The notes under the pieces: generated by a model
Told to the model about the DNA's origin: nothing
Database searches by the model: none
What the model saw: the letters and a program-made list of their open reading frames with translations, nothing else
NCBI GenBank assembly: GCA_018613035.1
Contig: JAGGRA010000017.1
Coordinates: forward strand, 1-64,000
Length of the DNA stretch: 64,000 nt
Source: Pseudomonas sp. ISL-84
GTDB lineage: Bacteria > Bacillota > Bacilli > Bacillales > Cytobacillaceae
Direction: 5' to 3'
In this document: positions 24,313-32,128 of the stretch, one piece after another
How positions within the stretch are numbered: the stretch's first letter is position 1
How the letters are laid out: each line of letters opens with the position of its first letter
Position numbers and translations under genes: made by a program

Positions 24313-25098
24313 TCATATATTATAGAAGCTTTTGGTATTTTCGAAAAGCTGTTTATAAACACTTCCTAAAGAAGGTTTCTTTTTAATATCTGCCAAGATT
24401 CTGATGGAATGCTGCATCATTGCTGGATGGGTAGGCTGGCTTTTGAATGGTCCTTCAAATGGCCATGGACCATCCGTTTCTGCCATCATCCTTTTCAGCG
24501 GATAGGTACGGACAAGTTCCTGAATTTCCTTTTCATAGACGATATCTGGAGTAAAGGATATGTAATATCCGTTTGAGATTAACCTGCTGACTGTTGCCTG
24601 GTCACCTTTAAACCAATGAAAGTGGGCCTTTTGAACAGAATGCTTTTCTAATAGAGTGCACACAATTGGTGCATCATCATACACAGCGTGAAGGGCAATG
24701 GGTTTATTCCATTGTTTAGCAAATTTAATAAATTCTTCCAGAAGAACTAAGTAACCTTCAATCTGAAAGGTGTCTCTAGCATGCTTTTTCCTTAAATAGT
24801 AGGGCAGCCCTACCTCTCCCACAGCTATCATTTGATCTTTATGAGTCTCCATCCACTTAAAGAGATCTGAAAGTTCCTGATCGTTTGGCAAGTCTTGTTC
24901 AGGATGAAAACCGAAGGCAGGTTTTACATTAGGATATTCGTTTGAAAGCAAGAGATTCCGTTTGCAGGACTCCAAATCAAACGAAACCGTAATGACTGAT
25001 AGCTGGAATGGCGAATCTTTAAAAATTTCTTTTATTTCTTCATCACTATATTTATCAAGATGAATATGGGCATCAACTATCTTATCCAAAATATTCAC
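24313..25098 (-). CDS. TatD-family metal-dependent hydrolase in the thi operon
   Basis: This 261-residue TIM-barrel protein has the TatD metal ligands: DAHIHLD near the N-terminus, GEVGLPYY, ALHA, HFHWFKGD and AETDGPWPF. TatD proteins are usually described as nucleases, but the superfamily is amidohydrolase-like. It is the last gene of a TPP-riboswitch operon for pyrimidine/thiamine uptake, starting 3 bases after the ATPase gene. A role in processing an imported thiamine precursor or breakdown product is possible (inference). Confidence 0.8.
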   Translation of the reverse strand: MNILDKIVDAHIHLDKYSDEEIKEIFKDSPFQLSVITVSFDLESCKRNLLLSNEYPNVKPAFGFHPEQDLPNDQELSDLFKWMETHKDQMIAVGEVGLPYYLRKKHARDTFQIEGYLVLLEEFIKFAKQWNKPIALHAVYDDAPIVCTLLEKHSVQKAHFHWFKGDQATVSRLISNGYYISFTPDIVYEKEIQELVRTYPLKRMMAETDGPWPFEGPFKSQPTHPAMMQHSIRILADIKKKPSLGSVYKQLFENTKSFYNI

Positions 25099-25101
25099 CC
25101 T

Positions 25102-25836
25102 CTATTGATTTTTTAACGCCGTATGTATTTCTCTTTTGCATGCAAGGAATTTTTCATCGAGCAGAAGCTCTCCTCTTCTAGGCCGGGAAAAGGGCACGTT
25201 AAATTCATGAACCACCTTAGCGGGTTTACTGCTGAGAATTAATATACGGTCGGACAGATAAATGGCTTCTTCTATATTATGTGTAACAAATAGGATGGTC
25301 GGCTTATGTTCACTCCATATATCAAGCAGCCATTTTTGCATATCGTGGCGGGTTAGTTCATCCAATGCCGAAAAAGGTTCATCCAGCAGGATCACTGGCT
25401 GCGGGCTTAAGAGTGCCCGAATAAAAGCTGCTCTTTGCTTCATGCCCCCAGAAAGCTCATGAGGATAGGCATTCTCATAGTCTGCGAGCCCTGCTTTATG
25501 AAGCATATCCCTAGCTGTATCAGGATCTGAATTCCCTTTAAGCTCCTGTCCCAGGAGGACATTTTGGAGAATTGTTCTCCATGGCATTAAGGAGGGTGTT
25601 TGAGGCATATAGCTGATAGACCCTCGTTTGCCGTTGATTTTCTCACCACTCAGCTGAATCGTGCCATCGTCTGGCAAAAGTAAACCGCCAATCAGATTAA
25701 AAATGGTGCTTTTTCCGCTTCCGGATGGACCCAGGATCGAGACAAATTCTCCTTCGTTTATATGAAAGCTCAGATTGCTAAGAACCAGATTTGAATCAAA
25801 GCTTTTTGTTAAATGCTCAAGGGATAATTGTATCAT
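25102..25836 (-). CDS. thiZ: ABC transporter ATPase for thiamine pyrimidine precursor (ThiZ-like)
   Basis: This 244-residue ATPase has Walker A GPSGSGKST, a Q-loop at SYMPQ, signature LSGGMKQR, Walker B VILLDEP and the H-loop THNIEEA. It belongs to the nitrate/taurine/NMT1 class that pairs with ThiX and ThiY. It overlaps the permease gene by 4 bases and is followed by the TatD-family gene. The TPP riboswitch at the operon head gives the substrate class. Confidence 0.85.
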   Translation of the reverse strand: MIQLSLEHLTKSFDSNLVLSNLSFHINEGEFVSILGPSGSGKSTIFNLIGGLLLPDDGTIQLSGEKINGKRGSISYMPQTPSLMPWRTILQNVLLGQELKGNSDPDTARDMLHKAGLADYENAYPHELSGGMKQRAAFIRALLSPQPVILLDEPFSALDELTRHDMQKWLLDIWSEHKPTILFVTHNIEEAIYLSDRILILSSKPAKVVHEFNVPFSRPRRGELLLDEKFLACKREIHTALKNQ

Positions 25837-26600
25837 TTCCTAACACCGTCCTGTGTTTTCCATTTGACCAGCAAGCGCTCTGCCAAAAGAATAGCTCCAA
25901 AAAACAGCAGGCTGAGCACCATGATGGCAAATATGGCTACAAATACACGGTCCGTCCTAAACGAAGAGGAGGCGAGTGTCATATACACGCCTATACCGTT
26001 CTTTGCGCCTAGCCATTCCGAAATTACAGATCCCATTACACTGTAGGTTGCAGAAATTTTCAGGCCGGAAAATAAAGACGGAAGTGAATATGGAAGTTCC
26101 AATTTCCAAAACAGCTGTCCTTTGTTTGCTCCTGCCATTAGCATATAGTGCTTAAGTTCTCGGGGTGTTTGCCTGAAGCCATCCAAAGCGGCAACTGTAA
26201 TCGGGAAAAAGCAAACCAATGTGATGACGATCAGTTTTGGAAGAATGCCGAATCCAAACCACACAACCAGCAAAGGGGCCAGAACAATGATGGGTACATT
26301 TTGCGATAGAATGAGGAGCGGGTAAATCGACTCCCTTAAAAAAGGCAATAAGTGCAGCAATACGGCTGTAAGCAAGCCGATTCCCGTACCAATCGCAAAC
26401 CCCAGTAATGAAAGCATGACAGTGGATTGAAGGTGAAGGAGAAAGCCATCCCATCCGGCAACCGCTTCCTGAAAAATTTCAGTCGGCGGCGGCAGCAGCC
26501 ATGCAGGGACTTCAGCCAGCATGATTGCCAGCTCCCACAGAATGAATAAAAGGAGGAGAACCGCAGCCGGTCTCCATCCTTTCATTAAAACATTTTTCAT
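25833..26600 (-). CDS. thiX: ABC transporter permease for thiamine pyrimidine precursor (ThiX-like)
   Basis: This 255-residue protein has about six membrane helices and the permease EAA-like loop (GFRQTPRELKHYMLMAGANK followed by GQLFWKLELP). It is of the same family as SsuC/TauC. It is translationally coupled on both sides by 4-base overlaps, with the thiamine-binding protein gene before and the ATPase gene after. Confidence 0.85.
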   Translation of the reverse strand: MKNVLMKGWRPAAVLLLLFILWELAIMLAEVPAWLLPPPTEIFQEAVAGWDGFLLHLQSTVMLSLLGFAIGTGIGLLTAVLLHLLPFLRESIYPLLILSQNVPIIVLAPLLVVWFGFGILPKLIVITLVCFFPITVAALDGFRQTPRELKHYMLMAGANKGQLFWKLELPYSLPSLFSGLKISATYSVMGSVISEWLGAKNGIGVYMTLASSSFRTDRVFVAIFAIMVLSLLFFGAILLAERLLVKWKTQDGVRK

Positions 26601-26890
26601 GGACGGTATTTCTCCGTTAAATCATTCATTTCAATTCCAGTTGGCTGATATAGGATCTTCACCTGTGAAATAACATTGCTGCTTCCTTTTTCAATCATTT
26701 TGGTATTCATTTCTGCGACGATTTTCAATAAATGTTCCAGATCGCCCTCCATTGTTGTTTCCAGGGGGTGAACCTCATATTTAACCCCGGATTCCTGTAT
26801 TACGCTGATGGCTTCGTCAACATATGGTATAACATTTTCCCCATTTTTTGTTTTCGGTATGATTTGAATGCTTACAAGTGCGTTTGCCAT
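26597..26890 (-). CDS. Thiamine-binding MTH1187/YkoF-type protein
   Basis: This 97-residue single-domain protein has the ferredoxin-like fold pattern of the Thiamine_BP/DUF77 family: VSIQIIPK, IQESGVKYEVHPLETTMEG and VISQVKILYQPTG. YkoF of B. subtilis carries two such domains and binds thiamine or its pyrimidine moiety. It sits between the solute-binding protein and permease genes under the TPP riboswitch. A role as cytoplasmic sensor or chaperone is inferred. Confidence 0.82.
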   Translation of the reverse strand: MANALVSIQIIPKTKNGENVIPYVDEAISVIQESGVKYEVHPLETTMEGDLEHLLKIVAEMNTKMIEKGSSNVISQVKILYQPTGIEMNDLTEKYRP

Positions 26891-26904
26891 TTCATTAACT
26901 CTCC

Positions 26905-27906
26905 TTATTCCGGCAGGAAGTCATTTGTGAAAGCTTTGCCGGCATCTAATTCTTTATCTAAAAGGCCATTTTCATGCATCCACTTTGCATAGTTTTCCCA
27001 AACCTCAAGCTTTTGTTCACCCCATCTGGCTGCATCGTCCTGATAACGGGGAGAAAGCCATTCCTGGCTCCTTTTAACCAGTTCGCTATCAAGGTCTGGA
27101 GCGTTCTCGAGAAGAATATCAGCTGCTTCATCAGGGTTCTCAATAGCATATTCATAGCCTTTGGATGCCGCTTTGACAAATGCTTTTACGGTATCCGGAT
27201 TAGTTTGTATCATTTTCTCATTGGTAGCCAATACAGGTGTGTAATAGTCCAGTTTTTCCGAGTAGTCAGTCAGGTAGACCATATTAATCTTTTCCCCTCG
27301 CAGCTCGGCTTCTACACCTGTCCAGCCATAATAAATCCATGCAAAATCTATATCTCTCTTAACAGCCGTAAAAAAATCAGCGTCCCCCATGTTGACAATC
27401 GAAACTTTCTCAACATCTGCATTCTCTGTTTTCATCAATGACTCGATTACTGATTTTTCAACCGGCGCTCCCCAGCCACCATAAGTTTTCCCTTCAAAAT
27501 CCTTTGGTGTTTTAATATTTTTATCTGCTGGGGAAGCAAAGCCGGATGTATTATGCTGAATAACAGCAGCGACCGATACGAGCGGAACACCCTGTACCCG
27601 GGCTTCCGTGATGCTTTCCTGATAGCTGACACCGAAATCCGCCTTACCCGATGCCGTCAGCTGGTCTGCACCAGCTTCTCCAGGCATAATGATTTCCACG
27701 TCAAGTCCTTCCTCTTCAAAATAGCCTTTGTCCTTAGCTGCGTATAAGCCTGTATGATTGGTATTTGGTGTCCAGTCCAGAACAACTGTGACTTTCTTCA
27801 ATTCTTCTTTGGCCTTTTCTTCGTTTCCCGGCTGTGTTTCTTGCCCATTCCCGGCACAGCCAGCGAGCATTAGGACAGAACAAACAGCTGCCATCCATCT
27901 TTTCAT
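26905..27906 (-). CDS. thiY: NMT1/THI5-like pyrimidine precursor-binding lipoprotein (ThiY-like)
   Basis: This 333-residue lipoprotein has lipobox MLAGC with Cys17 and an NMT1/THI5 domain (VTVVLDWTPNTNHTGLYAAK, MPGEAGADQLTASGKADFGV). That domain binds formylaminopyrimidine or HMP. The reading frame extends up to 28014, but those codons overlap the riboswitch terminator. GGAGGG lies 6 bases before ATG 27906, with an adjacent ATG at 27909. It is first in the five-gene operon. Confidence 0.88.
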   Translation of the reverse strand: MKRWMAAVCSVLMLAGCAGNGQETQPGNEEKAKEELKKVTVVLDWTPNTNHTGLYAAKDKGYFEEEGLDVEIIMPGEAGADQLTASGKADFGVSYQESITEARVQGVPLVSVAAVIQHNTSGFASPADKNIKTPKDFEGKTYGGWGAPVEKSVIESLMKTENADVEKVSIVNMGDADFFTAVKRDIDFAWIYYGWTGVEAELRGEKINMVYLTDYSEKLDYYTPVLATNEKMIQTNPDTVKAFVKAASKGYEYAIENPDEAADILLENAPDLDSELVKRSQEWLSPRYQDDAARWGEQKLEVWENYAKWMHENGLLDKELDAGKAFTNDFLPE

Positions 27907-27967
27907 CATTAACCCTCCTGTTTGTTTTATGTAGTCTTTTTCCGGAAAGATAATTATAGCTTGCCCT

Positions 27968-28004
27968 GAAAAAATAAAAACGCCCCGGCATAGATACCAG
28001 AGCG
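27968..28004 (-). terminator. Expression-platform terminator of the TPP riboswitch
   Basis: On the minus strand CGCTCTGG pairs with CCGGGGCG (with G-U pairs) around an eight-base loop, then a T-rich tract. It sits between the aptamer and thiY, as expected for transcriptional control by TPP. Confidence 0.85.
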
Positions 28005-28036
28005 CATATAACAAACATTTTTATGTTTAAGAATAT

Positions 28037-28122
28037 GTTCCCTACGCTGGTATGAGCCAGATCAGGTTCAAAGGGTCAACATCTTATGATGAAGTCTCAA
28101 CCGGCTAAACCAGTTCCCCTAC
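28037..28122 (-). promoter_or_regulatory. TPP (THI-box) riboswitch
   Basis: The minus strand carries the conserved THI-box words GGTTGAGA, ACCCTTTGAACCTGATCTGG and CTCATACCAGCGTAGGGAA. TPP binding would favour the downstream terminator and switch the thi transport operon off. Confidence 0.97.
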
Positions 28123-28215
28123 AATTCTTGCTATTCAATTTTAGACAAACAATCTGCAAAAATAAATACCTTCATGAGGCGTTCTATTTTAAAGCTTCTA
28201 TGACTTTCCTTCACC

Positions 28216-28224
28216 ATTATAACA
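28216..28224 (-). promoter_or_regulatory. Extended -10 promoter of the thi operon
   Basis: The minus strand reads TGTTATAAT, an extended -10 element about 95 bases before the riboswitch. A -35 box is weak (TGTCCA region). Confidence 0.5.
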
Positions 28225-28278
28225 AAAGGAATAAAAATGGACAGCAAAAAGTTTATAGTTCGTCGGCAAACTTTCGTT

Positions 28279-28475
28279 TTGGCCGATCCCTCCCCTTATT
28301 TGGCCGATAAAATGGCGGTTTTGGCCGTTAAAAAACAGAGATTGGCCGTTTAAACGGTATTTTGCTAAAATTGGCCGGTAAATCAACCGGTTTGGCCGGT
28401 ATTTTGCTAAAATTGGCCGGTAAATCAAACAGTTTGGCCGGTATTTTACTAAAATCGGCCGATAAACCCTTTTCT
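28279..28475. repeat. Array of nine 21-bp TTGGCCG units
   Basis: TTGGCCG (TCGGCCG in the last) starts at 28279, 28300, 28321, 28342, 28371, 28392, 28413, 28434 and 28455. The spacing is exactly 21 bases except for one of 29. Later units alternate between TTGGCCGGTAAATCAA and TTGGCCGGTATTTT followed by GCTAAAA, giving a 42-bp higher-order repeat. It lies just upstream of the thi promoter. An apparent frame on the minus strand with YRPILAKYRPN repeats is a by-product. Confidence 0.9.
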
Positions 28476-28648
28476 GGAAGCTGCAGCCTCCAAGCCATGG
28501 CTGATAAAGCCTGCAGTCCAATATCTAAAAAAGCAGTAAATGAAGCATTGTATGACAGGTCATGATTCCATATCTTTTAACCCTGACGAAACAAGGAAAT
28601 GACTGCGTACAAAAACGGTTTCGACTGAGGTCGGCAATCACCGTTTCC

Positions 28649-28682
28649 ATAATAAAAACCTCCTGTATGAGGTTTTTATTAT
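28649..28682. terminator. A/T-rich 14-bp hairpin after the YkvA-family gene
   Basis: ATAATAAAAACCTC (28649-28662) pairs perfectly with its complement (28669-28682) around a six-base loop. It probably terminates the minus-strand gene upstream. On the minus strand its 3' arm also contains AGGAGG placed before an ATG at 28650 that opens 41 codons. Confidence 0.6.
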
Positions 28683-28744
28683 CTTCCTTTCCAAACCTTC
28701 GCAAAAACAAGTGGTTCTGTATAATCCGGCAGTTTCAAGTTTTT

Positions 28745-29158
28745 TTATTCCATTTCAATCGCCCGGCTTTCCTTCCAGATTTTAAATTTTTCAAGCTCTC
28801 CTGTAATTTGGCTTACAGCAAATCCAAGCACAGCTGCATCATCAATGATCCCCATTCCTGCTAAAAAATCGGGTACAAGGTCCACTGGTGAAACAAAGTA
28901 CAAGATTGAAGCGATAATAAATAGGATCGATTTTTTTGAAATGTGCCTGTAATCTCCTTTTGACCAGGATTTAACCAAGTCAATCAATAGCTGGAAATTT
29001 TCCCATATATCACTTAATGAAGATTTATTCTGATTAGCTTTTGTTGTCGCTTTGCTTAGCAATCCTCTTGTTTTTACAGGATCTTCCGCATATCTCTTGG
29101 CTCTAGAAGAGAACCTTTTAAAGCCTTCCCGGTAATCTTTTGTTTCCGTCTCTGGCAT
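28745..29158 (-). CDS. YkvA-family (DUF1232) membrane protein
   Basis: This 137-residue protein has the DUF1232 core with a helix containing LYFVSPVDLVPDF and the DDAAVLGFAV tail. The family function is not established. AGGAGTG lies upstream of ATG 29158; the longer frame to 29221 lacks a ribosome binding site. It is divergent from the sirtuin gene and ends at the hairpin at 28649-28682. Confidence 0.85.
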   Translation of the reverse strand: MPETETKDYREGFKRFSSRAKRYAEDPVKTRGLLSKATTKANQNKSSLSDIWENFQLLIDLVKSWSKGDYRHISKKSILFIIASILYFVSPVDLVPDFLAGMGIIDDAAVLGFAVSQITGELEKFKIWKESRAIEME

Positions 29159-29301
29159 TGCAATCACTCCTATATTGATAAATGGCGTAAACACATATAA
29201 TCTATTATTTACCGCATACATAGGAAGACATAAACATTTTATCCTTTGAAAAAGATGGAAATAGTATTTTAGAGGAATAATATATTTCGGAGATGATAAC
29301 T

Positions 29302-30012
29302 ATGCTTGAAAAATGGCTGAAGGAATCAAGGTATACCGTTATTTTAACTGGAGCAGGTATGTCCACGGAGAGCGGTTTGCCTGATTTCAGGTCTGCTGAT
29401 AATGGAATGTGGAAAAAGAAGGATCCTGGGAAAATAGCCAGTACAGAAGCTTTAAATCATAATGTGAATGAGTTTATTGAATTTTACCGGCACAGGGTCA
29501 CAGGCTTAAAGGAATGTAAGCCTCATAAAGGGCACTATATTCTCGCAAATTGGGAAAAAAGGGGCATTCTCCAAAGCATCATTACCCAGAATGTAGATGG
29601 ATTCCATAGGCTGGCCGGCAGCTGTAATATGGCTGAGCTTCACGGGAACCTGCAAACACTCCATTGCCAGGTATGCAAAAAAGAATATCCGAGTGAGGAA
29701 TATCTGCACGACCATTATCATTGTACATGCGGGGGAATGCTTCGCCCTTCAATCGTCCTCTTTGGTGAAATGCTTCCTGAACTGGCATTGGATTTTGCTG
29801 CAGATGCATCAGAGAAGGCTGAGCTTTTTATTGTGCTTGGTTCATCCTTGACCGTTACTCCGGCCAACCAGTTCCCGTTAATAGCCAAACAAAACGGTGC
29901 AAAGCTCGTAATTGTTAACATGGAGCCTACAGATTTTGATTTTTATGCAGATGAAGTTATTCATAACCGGAAAATTGGAGAGGTGCTAGAAGAAATAGAT
30001 AGAGTCATCTAA
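29302..30012 (+). CDS. Sir2-family NAD-dependent protein deacylase
   Basis: This 236-residue sirtuin has GAGMSTESGLPDFRS, the NAD motif TQNVDGFHRLAG and catalytic His in LHGN. The zinc-binding Cys are present as CQVC and CTC, followed by RPSIVLFGEMLP and GSSLTVTPAN. It removes acyl groups from protein lysines using NAD (SrtN/CobB group). An ATG at 29293 touches GGAG, so ATG 29302, nine bases downstream of it, is the better start. Confidence 0.92.
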   Translation: MLEKWLKESRYTVILTGAGMSTESGLPDFRSADNGMWKKKDPGKIASTEALNHNVNEFIEFYRHRVTGLKECKPHKGHYILANWEKRGILQSIITQNVDGFHRLAGSCNMAELHGNLQTLHCQVCKKEYPSEEYLHDHYHCTCGGMLRPSIVLFGEMLPELALDFAADASEKAELFIVLGSSLTVTPANQFPLIAKQNGAKLVIVNMEPTDFDFYADEVIHNRKIGEVLEEIDRVI

Positions 30013-30139
30013 GTCTAAAAAGTAAAACTCCGGCTATGCTTTTTTCATTCTTTCTACTATAATGGACAGTGAACCTTGATTTTGCCTATTGTCTTTTCGA
30101 ATGTTCCTCATGCGATTCGATATAGAAGGAGTGTATATA

Positions 30140-30325
30140 ATGTTAACAAACATTGGAATTCCAGGTTTAATCCTGATTTTGGTCCTGGCACTTATTATTT
30201 TTGGTCCAAAGAAGCTGCCTGAGATAGGGAAAGCTTTTGGAGAAACCTTAAAGGAATTTAAAAAGTCTACTCGTGAATTAACAAATGATGATGACGATGA
30301 TAAAAAGAAAGAGCAGCTTAAATAA
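30140..30325 (+). CDS. tatA: Twin-arginine translocase subunit TatA
   Basis: This 61-residue protein has a short N-terminus, one membrane helix ([20 protein letters not shown], with the conserved [11 protein letters not shown] hinge) and an amphipathic helix, followed by an acidic DDDDDKKK tail. TatA forms the protein-conducting part of the Tat pathway with TatC, which is not in this window. AAGGAGTG precedes ATG 30140; the longer frame has no ribosome binding site. Confidence 0.93.
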   Translation: MLTNIGIPGLILILVLALIIFGPKKLPEIGKAFGETLKEFKKSTRELTNDDDDDKKKEQLK

Positions 30326-30332
30326 GAATGAT

Positions 30333-30374
30333 AGCCGGCTTCAGACCATTTAGGTCTGGGAGCCGGCTTTTTTG
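30333..30374 (+). terminator. Terminator of tatA
   Basis: AGCCGGCT and CAGACC arms (30333-30347) pair with GGTCTG and AGCCGGCT (30353-30368), then a T run. Confidence 0.88.
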
Positions 30375-30433
30375 TTGTTTCAAAGCTTTTCTAGGTATAT
30401 ATAAAATGGAAAGTAACGGCAAAGAAAAAATAG

Positions 30434-30463
30434 TTGACGAAACATGTATATACAAGATAAAAT
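30434..30463 (+). promoter_or_regulatory. Sigma-A promoter of the tre operon
   Basis: TTGACG (30434-30439), an 18-base spacer and TAAAAT (30458-30463). The first TreR-type operator fills the spacer. Confidence 0.75.
30444..30455 (+). promoter_or_regulatory. TreR operator 1
   Basis: ATGTATATACAA differs by one base from the perfect palindrome TTGTATATACAA bound by TreR of B. subtilis. It lies between the -35 and -10 boxes. Confidence 0.8.
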
Positions 30464-30476
30464 GAAAGCGTAAACA
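30463..30476 (+). promoter_or_regulatory. cre (CcpA) site of the tre operon
   Basis: TGAAAGCGTAAACA fits the cre consensus except for one position. It lies between the two TreR operators, just downstream of the -10 box, where CcpA would block transcription. Confidence 0.65.
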
Positions 30477-30480
30477 GTTC

Positions 30481-30492
30481 ATGTATATACAA
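30481..30492 (+). promoter_or_regulatory. TreR operator 2
   Basis: This is a second copy of ATGTATATACAA, 37 bases from the first. Paired operators around the promoter are expected for TreR repression. Confidence 0.8.
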
Positions 30493-30630
30493 GTTGTTTT
30501 TCAATAGTCTGAATAACGTCTTTTACTATCCAAGAAAATGGATAGATATGTAGTGAACGAGAAGAATATAGAAGAACCTTACAGCTGTTTTTTCAGAAGA
30601 ATGAAAACGGTAACAGGAGGAGAGAGAAGA

Positions 30631-32037
30631 ATGAGTGCAAATAAACAGTCAGCCGAGCAAATAGTAGAAGCAATTGGCGGCAAAGAGAATATCGCAGCTG
30701 CCACTCATTGTGTGACACGATTACGATTTGCTTTAAAAGATGAAGGAAAAGTCGATAAGGAAAAACTCGAAAATATAGATGTTGTAAAAGGCTCGTTTTC
30801 CTCCAACGGTCAGTTCCAGGTTGTCATTGGACAAGGACTCGTTGATAAAGTTTATAAAGAAATGACAGAAGCAACAGGTATTGGGGAATCATCAAAAGAA
30901 GAAACAAAAAGTGCAGCTGCCGAGAACTTGAATCCATTGCAGCGAGGCATTAAAACGCTGGCGGATATCTTTATTCCAATCTTGCCCGCCATCGTAACAG
31001 CAGGTTTGTTAATGGGTATAAACAATATTATGACAGCGCCTGATATTTTCTTTGATGATCAGTCGTTTGTTGAGGTTTATACGAACTGGGCTGATTTGGC
31101 GAGCATCATTAACTTGATTGCCAATACAGCATTCGTATTTCTGCCAGGCTTGATTGGCTGGAGTGCTGTGAATCGATTTGGCGGAAGCCCGCTCTTAGGT
31201 ATGGTATTAGGTTTAATGCTTGTTCACCCGGATCTTTTAAATGCCTGGGGCTATGGTGCGGCCGAGGAAGTTCCTAAATGGAATCTATTCGGACTTGAAG
31301 TAGAAAAGGTAGGCTATCAGGGCCAAGTGCTGCCAGTATTATTTGCTTCATATGTGCTTGCGAAGATTGAAGTGTTTTTACGAAAAAGAATTCCGGATGC
31401 ATTTCAGCTATTGACTGTTGCTCCAATTGCTTTATTGGTTACAGGTTTCTTATCATTTATTGCTATTGGACCAATCACATTTACAATCGGAAGCTGGATT
31501 ACAAATGGTGTTGTTGGAATCTTTGATGCTGTTCCAGCCCTTGGCGGTCTTATTTACGGCGGATTATACGCTCCACTGGTTATCACGGGGATGCATCACA
31601 CATTCCTTGCGGTCGACTTACAGTTAATTGGCAGCATCGGCGGTACATTTTTATGGCCAATGGTTGCCCTGTCCAATATCGCACAGGGGTCAGCAGCATT
31701 AGCCATGATGCTGTTAAGTAAAGGAAACGAAAAGGTAAAGGGCCTCGCACTTACTTCATCAATTTCAGCATACTTGGGTGTAACGGAACCGGCAATGTTC
31801 GGGGTTAACCTTCGCTTTAAATATCCGTTTTTTGCAGCTATTATCGGATCTGCGATTGCCGGAATATTTATCACAATCAATGGAGTTAAAGCACCATCCA
31901 TCGGTGTAGGCGGTTTGCCGGCATTCTTCTCTATTTTTGCAGAAAACTGGGGAGCATTCTTCATTGGAATGGGAATTGCACTAGTCGTACCGTTCGTTCT
32001 GACAATGGTCTTTTCAAAATTTAAAAAAGCTGAATAA
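30631..32037 (+). CDS. treP: PTS trehalose-specific EIIBC component
   Basis: This 468-residue protein has an EIIB domain with phospho-accepting Cys27 (ATHCVTRLRF), a Glu/Lys/Ala linker and a ten-helix EIIC domain (GMHHTFLAVDLQL, TEPAMFGVNLRFKYPF). It imports trehalose as trehalose-6-phosphate; no EIIA domain is fused, so another EIIA must supply phosphate. AGGAGGAGAG precedes ATG 30631; the longer frame from 30538 starts in the leader. It is first in an operon with two glucosidases and lies behind TreR operators. Confidence 0.94.
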   Translation: MSANKQSAEQIVEAIGGKENIAAATHCVTRLRFALKDEGKVDKEKLENIDVVKGSFSSNGQFQVVIGQGLVDKVYKEMTEATGIGESSKEETKSAAAENLNPLQRGIKTLADIFIPILPAIVTAGLLMGINNIMTAPDIFFDDQSFVEVYTNWADLASIINLIANTAFVFLPGLIGWSAVNRFGGSPLLGMVLGLMLVHPDLLNAWGYGAAEEVPKWNLFGLEVEKVGYQGQVLPVLFASYVLAKIEVFLRKRIPDAFQLLTVAPIALLVTGFLSFIAIGPITFTIGSWITNGVVGIFDAVPALGGLIYGGLYAPLVITGMHHTFLAVDLQLIGSIGGTFLWPMVALSNIAQGSAALAMMLLSKGNEKVKGLALTSSISAYLGVTEPAMFGVNLRFKYPFFAAIIGSAIAGIFITINGVKAPSIGVGGLPAFFSIFAENWGAFFIGMGIALVVPFVLTMVFSKFKKAE

Positions 32038-32128
32038 ACTTTTGATGCCATGGAATATTTTTGATTCCATGGTATCGCCATTTTTTTTGGTGTACCAATG
32101 GAAATTATAAAAATATCGGGGGTGTCAA

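Noticed and set aside
26905-28014. Longer start for the ThiY-like lipoprotein at 28014
   Set aside because: It would place coding sequence over the riboswitch terminator and bury the lipoprotein signal. ATG 27906 has GGAGGG and gives a correct lipobox position.
28279-28475. CRISPR-like array
   Set aside because: Units are 21 bp with no unique spacers, the higher-order period is 42 bp, and no cas genes are in the window.
28198-28521. Minus-strand 107-codon frame with YRPILAKYRPN repeats
   Set aside because: The repeat is explained by the 21-bp DNA array (42 bp equals 14 codons). There is no ribosome binding site, and the composition is unlike the neighbours.
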